NCBI GenBank assembly: GCA_003864495.1
Contig: ML133456.1
Coordinates: forward strand, 993,255-1,057,254
DNA from: Nemopilema nomurai
Lineage: Eukaryota; Cnidaria; Scyphozoa; Rhizostomeae; Rhizostomatidae
Direction of reading: 5' to 3'
Length of the DNA: 64,000 nucleotides
Below the pieces are notes generated by a model. The model was not told where the DNA came from. It ran no database searches and worked only from the letters and a program-made list of their open reading frames with translations. Positions 39,001 through 49,600 of this stretch are shown here, one piece after another (position 1 is the stretch's first letter; each line of letters opens with the position of its first letter). Position numbers and translations under genes: made by a program.

Positions 39001-41211
39001 GTTTGGAACTCAAGGTCATCTGGGCATTAGGTGACTTTTCACTTGCAACCTCTTCCTGGTCTGCAGTTGATTCTTCTCTAAAAAAGTTCTCTTGAACATC
39101 TAAAACACAATCATCACTATATACATCAAAGACCTTGTTTGCAGAAAAATCTGTCACTGATTTTGCAGCAGCTGATGTATCTTCGGTATGTGTAGAGGAT
39201 GCTTTCACTTTTCTTGCATAGGTCTTTTTTGGCTTTTTTGCTTGAATTCCAGACATTGGCCAGCTTGGACTACTGCAGACATCTTTTACTGTATCACTCA
39301 CACTATTTTTTTCTTTAAAAGCTTCAGGTTTGGGTTCGTCAACCAAATTGGTATCTAAAATGTTTTACAAAATGAATGAAGCAAAAATAATATCAAAGCA
39401 GCAATAACCTTGATAGAAAAATTAAAAATGAGAAAATTTATTCAATACATATATAGTATGGTAATTAAGTAAACAAAAACAAAAGCAGTTCCATAAATCC
39501 TTGAAAAAGTTTCCCACTCTAACAAGGGCCTTGCTATAAAAGGAACATGCCCTTGAGGGTGCTTTTCAAAAGTGCTTAAAAATACTCAAAATGTCTGGGT
39601 GCTTATTCAAGAATTTCTGGATTAAAAGAAACGGTCTGTTGAGCGATTTTAAAAAGTGGCATGTAAAAGAAGTTTGAGTTCTTACAAAATACTTCTTTGA
39701 AAACTTCTCACAAAACTACTTTACCTTGCACTGAATGCTGTAACAATGCACTTTTCAGACCAAGGCAAAACTCAATTGTACCAGCCAGTTCTCTATTCAC
39801 TTGAAGATCTTTAACCCAGGCAAACGATCCACATTCAGGACATCTAGACTCATAATTTACTGCCTTTGTGATGCATGGTCTAAAGTAATTATCATCATAT
39901 CAATGTCATGAATAATAACATATGGTTACCAAGTAATAAAACAAGACCAAGTAACAAGCAACCAGACCAGCATTTCATAACATAACATTACCATAATGGG
40001 AGTGCCATATATATATAAATATTTAGCACAAACTGTTAAGAAAATAAATTAATTTCATCTACAAAAATGAATAATACCTGCAGAATGAGTGATCACAGGT
40101 TTTCACAGAATAAGGATCTTTCATCAAGCCATGACTGAAATGCAGAAAGGTTTTATAATGTTGTCAAAATTATTCTGGATTCACAGGACATTCAATGAGA
40201 CCAAAATATTGAAGTGGGGGGAGGGTGGTGGGTGGCAGGGTCAGGCAAAATTTTATGCAAAATTTGCATGCAATTTGTAGATTGCATGCTATGCTAAAAA
40301 ATTGACAAATTTAAAAAGGGATGATTTGCAATACCTATTTTTACCAGGTAACAGGTAACAGGGAAGGTACAGGGGAAAAAAGATAGAGGAAGATATAGGC
40401 AACATTTCTTGGTGTGATAGATAAATACTAAGAAAGAAGAGGTATGGGCATAATTTGATTGAAAGAAGACAGAACTTAATTCAATGTAGTGACAATTAAT
40501 GCCAGGGTCGGACAATGCACTTTACAATTATTATTATTATGATTTGCAAAAGAGTGGATATTGGAGACCTTGTTTTCTTTATTTCTTCTTTTTAAAGCGA
40601 ATGACATTGATTACAACTTACAGTTTGAAATGTTCATATTAATGCCTTTAGATAGGTAACAAGCAAACAGCATCAAATGAGAGCAATATACCCAATGCCT
40701 AACCCTTTTGAACAACAAAGTATATATAGCATAGAAATTGACAGACAATTACGGAAGTCATGTCAAGGTATAAAAAGAAGACAGCAACATTCAAAATTAT
40801 TGTGTCGATAAAGGATGTAACTGCATTCTAATTCTTCTTCTGCCTTTGCTATCTTACGTTATTCAAGATTACGTTAGTAAGGAAATCCAGGTCCTTGAAA
40901 TTAATAAATAAATTGCGCCAAGTATATATTATGACCCGAATTCTTTTTGGGGTGGATTTTGCTGCCGACATATCATTGAAGCGGGTTTACATATAGGGTT
41001 CGTGCTCATATTGTCTTGACTACCACACCTCTGAATTTCTTCTGCAGCGTCACGTGTGGCCTAAATTCTGCGACTGACGTAACTCCTAGTTTTTTAGTTC
41101 TGCCATTATTTATTGTCAGCTCAAAACAATATCTAAAGCTTACCAAATATCGCACTTCAATTTCTGTTCTAATTCATCAACAGCGACCTTCGTTCTCTCC
41201 CAAAAAGGCAT
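30013..41211 (-). CDS. BARD1: BRCA1-associated RING domain protein 1 (BARD1), complete, 12 exons
   Basis: Exons in transcript order: 41211-41144, 40134-40078, 39879-39725, 39354-38893 (or to 38965), 38410-38280, 37816-37736, 37298-37126, 36602-36473, 32944-32881, 32703-32602, 31952-31834, 30402-30013. All are GT-AG and in phase: 643 residues (619 with the shorter exon 4), against 777 in human. BARD1 pairs with BRCA1 as a nuclear ubiquitin ligase for histone H2A in homologous repair. The RING is complete: C20, C23, C36, H38, C41, C44, C55, C58. Exon 4 encodes a low-complexity linker with a basic KKPKKTYARKVK, likely nuclear import. Exons 5-8 give the ankyrin repeats (KKGETPLHVAAIK, GWTPLHEACNHG, HDTPLHDAIANN, QGLLPMDYV). 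Exons 8-12 give the BRCT pair, with SHVVTAVDD, GKWIVSPQW, PPLFDGCSFYF, VESGGGTVLHREPKP, TVAYHAKPD and APSTWILDCIAQFEL, very close to vertebrate BARD1. The first in-frame methionine adjoining the RING was taken as start; the frame stays open upstream. Confidence 0.95.
30460..31040. mobile_element. Dispersed AATAAGCGCC-type inverted-repeat element
   Basis: AATAAGCGCCCCCT at 30465 region is mirrored by AGGCGCTTAATTCGCC near 31013-31028, followed by ATTTACGGTAT. Related AAGCGCC and AAGCCCC phrases recur inside. The same phrases occur at 44339-44690 and within the element at 53944-54589, which marks a dispersed non-coding repeat family. It lies in the last BARD1 intron. Confidence 0.45.
34112..36118. 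repeat. 33-bp minisatellite with higher-order structure (~60 copies)
   Basis: Units of about 33 bp share GACTTGAGCCTATATGA then CGTG or AAGTG then TTTCTTATAGAA. Two main variants (GACGTG and GAAGTG) alternate in blocks. Because 33 is a multiple of three, plus-strand frames stay open for several units and read an 11-residue repeat (EDLSLYEVFLI), but one-base length changes break every such frame. The array sits in the 3.5-kb BARD1 intron between exons 8 and 9 and is not coding on present evidence. Confidence 0.93.
38866..38892. repeat. (CAAA)n microsatellite at a BARD1 exon edge
   Basis: Six or so CAAA repeats. On the BARD1 strand they read GTTT and directly follow one of the two candidate donors of exon 4, so repeat length could affect splice choice. 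Confidence 0.9.
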
Positions 41212-41256
41212 CTTTAAAAGGGTGATTTCAGTAAAAACAGAACAACAAAATAGAAA

Positions 41257-41267
41257 TTTCCCGCCAA
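41257..41267. promoter_or_regulatory. E2F-type site upstream of BARD1
   Basis: TTTCCCGCCAA matches the E2F consensus (TTTSSCGC) and lies about 50 bp upstream of the BARD1 ATG. S-phase control by E2F is known for DNA-repair genes such as BRCA1 in vertebrates; its use here is inferred. Confidence 0.5.
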
Positions 41268-43643
41268 CACTACGATAAGTTATTGCTCCCACCCAGCTCC
41301 CTTGTGCTTGCATCGCAGACGCCAACTTATACGCGAAAGAACTAGTAACACAGAAGGAGTTTTTATTCTGTGGCACAAGGCTGCAGCTAGAAATACAGTT
41401 CGGACTGGCGAAAACCAAATCCTAGTTCCTAACCATTCATAGCCCTAGCCTTGGCCCTCAAATGATTAAGTTTTGATATCATAAAAAAGCGAAAAAACTC
41501 CAGATGAATCGTCCTGTTCAGTACATTTTGGGGACCTTGCACTTCGCTTAAGACAAAAAGAGAGAAATCGGAGACAAATCAGCTCTTTTTGGGAGGCAAT
41601 CAAAAGTATGGAAATTTTGCTAACTAAACTAACTAGCTAGTTAGTTACTTACTTTAAATTTAATTTGATAGACATGTTCAACCTAACTACCTACCTAAAT
41701 GACTAGCTACCTAATTACATATTTTATAAAGATTTAGATACCAGAGTCGGGTGATACGATGACTTAGGGTGATTAAGTATGATATAGAATATGCAAGAAT
41801 GGCGTTAAAATGAGTAAGGAATAATGACGTCATTTTGCTTTGCAGAATTCGAGTTAAGGGGCAACAAATAAACATGTCAGGTATGGAAACTGCAGTTGTT
41901 TATGAGTTGGATATATGAAGCGTGATAATCTTTCAGAAATTCTATAACTTGATAGAGAAAGCAATTTGGGTGCCAAACGTGTGAGGAAATCAAACCCAAG
42001 CACAACTCGGACAACCTGATACTGTTTATGTATCAGAAATGATAAATTAAATCCAAGTTTTTTAAGTCAGACAGGATCACTTACAAATACTTTCACAAGC
42101 AGCTTTTTGTTGAAACTTGCTGTAGCGCCTGATCTAGAGGGCTTGCATAATTTTCTCTCGTGCACTCAGGTTCTTAAACAAAGGTTTGAACTCTTTTCAG
42201 TACACTGATAGATCTCAACCTCATCTTGATTAACTTCCTATCTTCAAGTAATCCCGCCACACTGCAAGACTGCATATAGTTAAAATAAGAACAGTGCAAT
42301 TTCCATCACAATTCTAACCTTGCCCATAGACTATAATACGATATCTCATTTCGGTGTACAAAACGATTGAGCATGTGGTTCTTCCTTGGTATGTTGCATT
42401 TTTAAAAACCTTTTGCAAGTCGACTGCTACCGAAACAAATCAGTCTCCAAAGAGAAAAAAGAATGGAGCTCTGGCTGACGTTGACAAAAACCTAGCCGGG
42501 TAAAACATTTAGTGATGCACGGAAGAGAACCACAATTTACTGAATTACAGAATAAATTTCCTCGCTCAAAACAGCACTAAACCACCATTGCCAATGAGAA
42601 ACAGACCTTTTTGCAGATGTGTTTTTCTCCGACAGCAAACCTGTCATAAATGGGGCCTTGGGTGTGAAACCCAACTTACCCCATGGCAACGCTAGAGCTC
42701 AAGTTCTTGATGGTCGTTGGTACTTAGCAACTGCTAATAAATTTGACACGAAACAACATGTAACACATTATGTATATGAATAAGATACAAGTAGTTTGAT
42801 GAAAAATAAGCTGCATACCTAACTAACACATCAAACTCTCGAAGCATAAATATATTCAGATTTTACTGAAAAATAAGTTCATGACAAAGTATGAATATTA
42901 ACAAGTTCACAAAAAAAGAAAACAGTGCAGCATACAAAAATTATGAATTCTCATTACACAGAATATTATCATACAATAAAATCTTAATTTTTAAGAGATA
43001 ATTTTACAAATATATTGTTGGTGTGTCAAAATCTAGAATGCATATGCATTAGGCAAATGAAGCTTAGTAAACAATGCAAGCTAATAATGAGCTCATGGCA
43101 AATTTTAAAATCACAAGATTATAATTTCAAGAATAAAAAGAAACACATGAAAATGGCTTGCATCAAATTAGGAAGAGCTCTCTTTCAAGCAAATGAAAAG
43201 TTGTTTTTCAATACAAATCTACTTGTCAAACTATCTGTGTTGATTGACACCAAATAATTACTTCACTTTCTTCTTTTTTAAACACATCAAGTAAACGACA
43301 ACAACCAAATTCAATAGAATTTGACAGATAAGTACATTGATAAAGCTTAAGGTAAACCCTGATCATGTTTAGGATTATAAACAACTTGTTTAACGTCAAA
43401 CAAAACAATACATTGATAAAAAACAAATTAAAACTACAGAAGCGATTGACTTTCACATTTTATAAAGGTAATGTCTTCTACTGATCTTAGAAGCTGTGCA
43501 CTGTAAAAGGTTCTTACATTTAATGAATTGCAAAATGCTTCTTGATGAGTACCAACAAACATACATACACACTTTAACTTAACATTTTAGAATATGAATT
43601 TAATTCTACAATAAGAGTCCCCCGCTTTCTGAATGATGTTGAA
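41268..43643. other. Intergenic stretch between BARD1 and the cystine-knot gene
   Basis: The end near 41268 is BARD1 promoter. A low-complexity patch of ACTAACTAGCTAGTTAG type lies at about 41625-41720. The remaining open frames are short and featureless. The part next to 43644 is probably the 3' UTR of the minus-strand cystine-knot gene. Confidence 0.45.
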
Positions 43644-44069
43644 TCAAATGCAAATACACGTAGCTGAATATAACTCATTCTCAATTTTTCTGAAATAGTA
43701 CTTCATACTTCCATTCACCATTTTTGCACCCAGAAATTTCAATCGAGGTTTACTGTAGTATGCTTCCCTTTCTTGACACAAACTTTTACAACGCCCCTTT
43801 TTTTTCTTGTCACAAAACACTTCTATCTTGTATGCTGGATACATAAAAGCATCAAAGTTTACTTTTAGATACTGTGGGCAAATTTCATTCACAGTTGAGC
43901 GTCTAGTCCTTTGACATTCCCTGCTTCTTGATACGCTTGAGTTCACTTTAACATGAAACAAATTGTCACTTTCTCCAAATAGTGCATACTGCCACAAAGA
44001 CGGCTTATGAAGAAAAGCCCCGAAGGCAAAGAATGATAACACAACACCAAAGAGAACCCAGGAGTTCAT
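43644..44069 (-). CDS. Small secreted cystine-knot protein, noggin/trunk-like candidate
   Basis: A single-exon frame of 141 residues from ATG 44069-44067 to TGA 43646-43644. Residues 4-20 form a hydrophobic signal peptide or anchor. RTRR at 54-57 fits a furin site and would release a mature domain starting near Ser58. Seven cysteines (52, 64, 86, 94, 98, 138, 140) include the closing TCICI, a CxC end typical of cystine-knot ligands. The spacing EICPQYLK, then MYPAYKIEVFC, RCKSLC and final CxC resembles the noggin / trunk-PTTH type knot. Two N-glycosylation sequons are present (N43, N119). Noggin family members bind BMPs and trunk-type ligands activate receptor kinases; which applies here is unknown. 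It could be another knot family. A 5' non-coding exon is possible because AG directly precedes the ATG. Confidence 0.55.
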   Translation of the reverse strand: MNSWVLFGVVLSFFAFGAFLHKPSLWQYALFGESDNLFHVKVNSSVSRSRECQRTRRSTVNEICPQYLKVNFDAFMYPAYKIEVFCDKKKKGRCKSLCQEREAYYSKPRLKFLGAKMVNGSMKYYFRKIENELYSATCICI

Positions 44070-44338
44070 CTTACAGACTGTCCAATGTAGCCTCAATTTT
44101 CATCTGTTCATTACCTAAAAAATATCATTAAGTGTTAGTTGAACAGAGAGTTACTTTGTATTATTATTGCTTGCAATCAATTATGACTTACTAGAATTGT
44201 TTGCAATCATAAAATAACCAAAAACTTGAAAATTTATCAAAGCCAAAGGATGAAGGTAAGGTTAGAAAATTCTTGACAAAACAACAACTAACTTGTTCCT
44301 TGTGTAACCAAACTTTCTAAAGTAGAATGTGACTACAT

Positions 44339-44690
44339 TTACCATAAAAGCTCTATTAAGCACCCTCCTCTCTATTAAGCTGAAATTTCAAATAAGCCTC
44401 CCCCTCTATATTAAGCCTCCCCCTCCAATTTAATATAAGAAAGACTACAGAAAAAAGTGCAATGATTAAGTTATAGCCTATGATGTTTTGGTCATAAAAT
44501 TGCCAGTTTCTACTTTCCTGTGTTTGTTAGTCAAAATTTTCTTGTCAGTTCTGTCAATTCAACTGCTTGAAATCATTTTTGTATCCTTGATCTTGTTATT
44601 TGAAATAGGCCCCTATCTCCGATAAGCCCCCTCTAGGACCTGGAAAATTCAATAAGCCCCCCAGGTGCCTAATAGAGCTTTGCATTAAGG
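44339..44690. mobile_element. Inverted-repeat element of the AAGCCCC family
   Basis: AGCTCTATTAAGCACC near 44349 pairs with GGTGCCTAATAGAGCT near 44671 (15 of 16 when inverted). Inside are several AATAAGCCTCCCCC phrases in both halves. No coding frame is present. It resembles the repeat at 30460-31040. Confidence 0.5.
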
Positions 44691-46666
44691 GACAAAGAGT
44701 CCATTAACAATGAATAGAGAATTTCAAACCAATGCAAGTAAAAACAGACTTCAGTGATTTCAGTGTAAGAAACCAAAGCCCCTATCACATAACTTCTGTC
44801 AGTCTTTGCAGCATCTTCCTGTAAGTAGCTGTTAATTATAAGTATATATTCAAGTTTGTAACTTAAAAATAAAAGCAAAACATGATCTTGTGTTTCAGTT
44901 TTGTATTTCAAAATTCTTCCACATGCAATACAACAAAATTTATCATTACTATAACTATCAACAATTTAAAGCTGCAACTGAATACAAAAAACATGAAAAA
45001 GAGAACGAACAATTAGGAGAATTCTATGTATTGGAATTTCTTGTGCAGGAACCCTCTCATGGGCTTGTCAAATCGAGAAGAGAGCGCCCCTATTTTCAGA
45101 TGATTAGTTAGTCAGTTCCGCAATCTAACAAGTGGTGTATATCACAAATCGGATGTTAACGAGCAATCGATATGCAATTTGCCAAAAAAATTGGTTAAAA
45201 TTTATTTCATGTTACCTATCACTTGAGGAGTTTGTTTTTCTAATAACACACAACGATCCTGAACAAGGTCTTCTTATCCTGGATGACTTGGCCACTGTTA
45301 TGTCAGCCGCTATTCCGGTTTACAACCTCAATAATTTTTATCGGAAGGTGTCGCGTTTTCGTAAGCTAAACATAACTCAAAGATATAGGATACAATAAGT
45401 AAGTGATTTTACAACGAGGAAGATGAATTAAAGTGAATCTATTGTACCTTGTACTTTCTAATCCATTCGTTTCTAGGCCACCAAATCAAAGCTCCTCCAA
45501 AGCCTTTCTTCCTGCTGCTGCGGCCAGACGCGAATCAGGTAATACTTCGCGGTGCCAGGAAAGCCAGGTGCATCCGAAAAACTCACTTTTCCTGGAAGTC
45601 CCAAACAATTTGCGATGCCATTCCTCCTATGTGAATATGCATGAGTCACTAGAATGAATGAAGGAATCTAGTGTGAAATGCTTTGAGCAGTATACACTAC
45701 TGAATTCTCATTATTTTTAATCTCATCTTGAATCAACTGTGTCAAATCAGGGCCCCGACATAAATTGGATGGAGAGGGGCCCAAATTTAACTGTAACCAC
45801 AGTCAAACAATGCCCCCTCCCCTCCCAATTTTCTTGCCACTGAATAGATATGAAGAACGTAAGTACAGCTCATGTAGGGGGCTACTAGCCTTTTTAATAT
45901 GTAAAAAAAATTGAAAAATGTTTGAAGTAAACTATATTCACAAAATGCGTAATACGACCTAAAGCCCCCTTCCATCTCCCCCATTTTTGTAACAGCTTCC
46001 AAACACTCTGTTTACTTTTTTGCGTGTTTTGGTTTCAAGGTATGAAATGAATTACAAAAGCAGCATTCAATTTATTATGAGGGATTAGAAAGAGGTAAGA
46101 GAAGTTATTTACTTTGAAATGATGAATACTTTTGCAGACCACCCCATTGGTTGCTGCAAATTTTGAGGGTGAGTGTATCTCACCTCGAATGACGCGCTAG
46201 GATTCGTCCCAGACCCCAAAACTGATGTGACTTTCTTTGGAAGACGGACAACAGGAAGGGCCAAGAAAATCAACAATCGATTGCCGTCGATTGATCAGTC
46301 GTCGACAAATTCTGCATTGATGCGGCTTTCTATATTTTGATGGATTCAATTTAGATATTTGTTGATAGATTGATACTATTTTGCATGAATGATGTCGCTA
46401 GCCGAGAATTCGCGTACTGAACGATGGCCTAGTGGACGGAAAGCTTCTATTGAGTTACGCAGCTTCAACACCCAGTTTCACTCGTAAGACGAGTCGATGG
46501 GATCCAGTGAATAATAGCAGCTAAATTGGGCAGCAGCAAATTTAGAATATCGGATGTACAAGCTGTACTGTTAGAGTCTCGGAACATTTTGTTTAACATT
46601 TGAAATAGAGCTGATCTGTATTGACTGCCCGCTACGAACTGCGGTGTAAACACCTCGCCTGTTGTC
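44691..46666. other. Intergenic stretch upstream of the RhoGAP gene
   Basis: No supported gene. A compact, more GC-rich island at 45473-45655 has, on the minus strand, an uninterrupted frame of about 55 codons ending TAG at 45475-45473, and separately an ATG at 45639 region leading to a GTGAGT donor-like site; neither can be confirmed. The last few hundred bases before 46667 should be RhoGAP promoter and 5' UTR. Confidence 0.4.
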
Positions 46667-49600
46667 ATGATGGCCTCGTACAACCACGTCGTTGCCGAGT
46701 TTCCATACTCATATACAGACGCAAATGGCTTAGAAATCTCGTTTGAGAAGGGTGATCAGTTTGTTTTGCTTGTCAAAGCCACAGACGATTGGTGGAAAGT
46801 GCAAAGAATGTCACCATCAAATGATGACAAAAACAACATTTTCTACGTCCCTGCTAATCACGTAAAGGAAGTAAAATCGAGTAGCCCCGCATCTCCTGTC
46901 CAAGATGCTGATTCTCGCCCCGGGAGCAGCCACGATTACATGAACCTTGATGCTTTTCGTTCAATAATGATTCGAAGTGACTCTACCACAGATTCTGAGT
47001 ACAGTTACTCAGACCAAGATACGGCCAGCAGCTTTGGCACATCGCCGAGGGTTCTCAATGGCAGCTTTTCCCCAAAGCCAAAGTCAAGCACAGCAGAAAT
47101 AAGAAAAAGTTTAAATTTGGAAAATATTCTGGTACCTATTCTTTCTACTTTGTGATAATTTAGATTCTTACCTTTCTATACCACATGAGCCAAATGGGAA
47201 GTTACCAACTTGCAACTGATTTTAATGGAACACCACGTATGCCATGATATCTAATGTACCACAATTGAATCATTTACAAAAATCCAGAAAAGCTTTTGTT
47301 TCCATATATATATAAGTCCTAGATATTACACAGCTACATGCAACTGTATTCTAGGCCATATTAAGACTGTTTGGGGCTAAGACTGTTCTATTATTACCTA
47401 TGAAGTAAGGAGTTACTCGCATATACCTCTTCTTTACTCTATTGTCACTGAAAGTTTCTCTTTCTCTCTCTCTCCCTCTCCAAGTGTGTTATATTGCCCC
47501 AATTTGCTTATTTTATCTCTAAATTTATATTTATGCATGTCTATTTTTGCATGTGTGTGATTGTAAATACAGCTGCTTGCTGTGGGTTTTGTGTTAATCT
47601 CTGCTATTCTCTTATGCTATGTCATTATTCATGACCTGCCACAGGCTTTGGACTCTGAGAAATCACTTCTAGTATCATAAATAAATAGGGGCTGTTGGAA
47701 ATTATGAGCTTTCCGTTACAAAGAACAGCTTTTCCCCCATCTTGCACTGGTAGAGCCACCAGACTGCTAAGATATGCATGGACAGATTTGCACCATGAAA
47801 ACAAAATATCAATGCTCTGCAGACCACTAGAAAACTTAAAAACAAATCTCTCATAAGACACAGTCTACTGGCATTCAAATATAAATAAATAGTTATCTAT
47901 CCATTTTCCACTTAGCCACCATTTTCAATATCTCCTATGACTGAGTTTGAGCAAGCCACACTGATGCATAACAATACAGTCTTGTTGGCCAACATCCAGA
48001 GTCATTTGCTAGCTATAGTATGATTATATTGAAGCAATTATACTCTGTCTTTATTTTGTATACAAATTAATGTTAAAACTCAAATGTTTATTCTTGCAGG
48101 GAGGAATGAGGATCAAACAAGATATTGCAAAAAGTAGTGGGTCACCAGAAGAATCAAGTCTATCATCATTTCAAGAAGCAAATGAAGATTCTGCTGTTGT
48201 TTTTAGAGTAAGATTCCTTATTTCATTATATGCAAGCTGTTATTTTGTATTTGTGGAAGTTTTCATAGCCACAACTTTGTTTCAAATATTTACGTAAAAG
48301 AGGCAAAATATTTCAAATGCTTTTAGTTAAAAGTATTTATGTGAATGGAGCAAGTTTATTTCAGCTGCTGCTATTAAGCTAAATTTTACTTGTATGCTAA
48401 GGATGCTAAGATTATGATGAAAATTAATAAGAATTTAAAGCAAATCAGCAGATTGAAACAAAGTCATGCATTGGGCTTCCTAAATGTGTAAATCATCTAC
48501 ACATTACTTACTATGTATCTCAGTCATCAGCCAGAGTCTATTTTTAAATTTTAATCAAGCCATCTTCCTCAATGTCTAACAGTCAATAGCTGGTTTTCCA
48601 GCAGGTAGTTATTTGTTTGGTGCTATTATTATTGAAACAAAGCTAGTTTATTCCAACTGGTATACCCACAAGTGTTCATTGACATTTGAATACCTCAGCA
48701 CCATGATATGAATGAATTCAAGAACTTTATTCAGTGCTTTTTTCAGTAAAAGGAATACTGTCAGTACCCATTTAAGAACATGATTTTTCATGAAACCATA
48801 GTAGCAGTCTGAAAACTTTTCTCCAATAAATTTATAGAAGAAGAAGAATGACAGTGTACCATTTACCAAACGATCTTCAACACTTCCTGCTGGATGGCAA
48901 AAGCTGACTGACAACATGGGACGAAAATATTATTACAATGAAGAGACAAATGAGTCCCACTGGAAACTTCCAAGAGCATCTCTCTGTCTAGACACAACTG
49001 AAACTAAGGTTTGCTTTTTTAATGTTTTCTTCTAAATAAGGTTTTATTAATGATTATTGTCATAATCAATTTGAACATTTTTTTGTTTAAAGTATAGTTT
49101 TGGAAATCAAACAGGAATTCTTGAAGACAAACAAATGAAATATACTATGTACTTTTGTTACTTGAGGCGCTCATTGAATTTTAAGAGTGTTCTGCTGTCT
49201 GGGAAGTGGGAACTTGTGACTATAAACAATTATTATATTGTGATTAAGTGGTTTGAACGATGCTTGTAAAGGGTTGACTAAAGCCATCTCTTGAACTCTG
49301 ATAGTTGCAAAGATATGACTGTAAATCAAGTCAACTGTAAATGGGAGCTAGAAGGACAGTGTTAATACACTTTGTGGCAGTATGTTTATGCAAGCTCTTT
49401 CTGGTTCAAGGAATTCTTTCAAGCCTGCCCCACTTAAAAATGAGGGTAATGGCAATGTTTGATATATGTTAATGTGCCTCATTATGGTCAATGAGAATCA
49501 CAAGTCCATTAGATATATTATTTTATTACATTGTTAAGGGTAACCATCGGCATCGCTCCTAAATGTATGACTTCACACCCTATGTTTTTAGGGGTTTGCC

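Noticed and set aside
44890..45398. Plus-strand frames upstream of the RhoGAP gene
   Set aside because: Lysine- and tyrosine-rich AT-driven reading with no domain; no splice path into the RhoGAP start.
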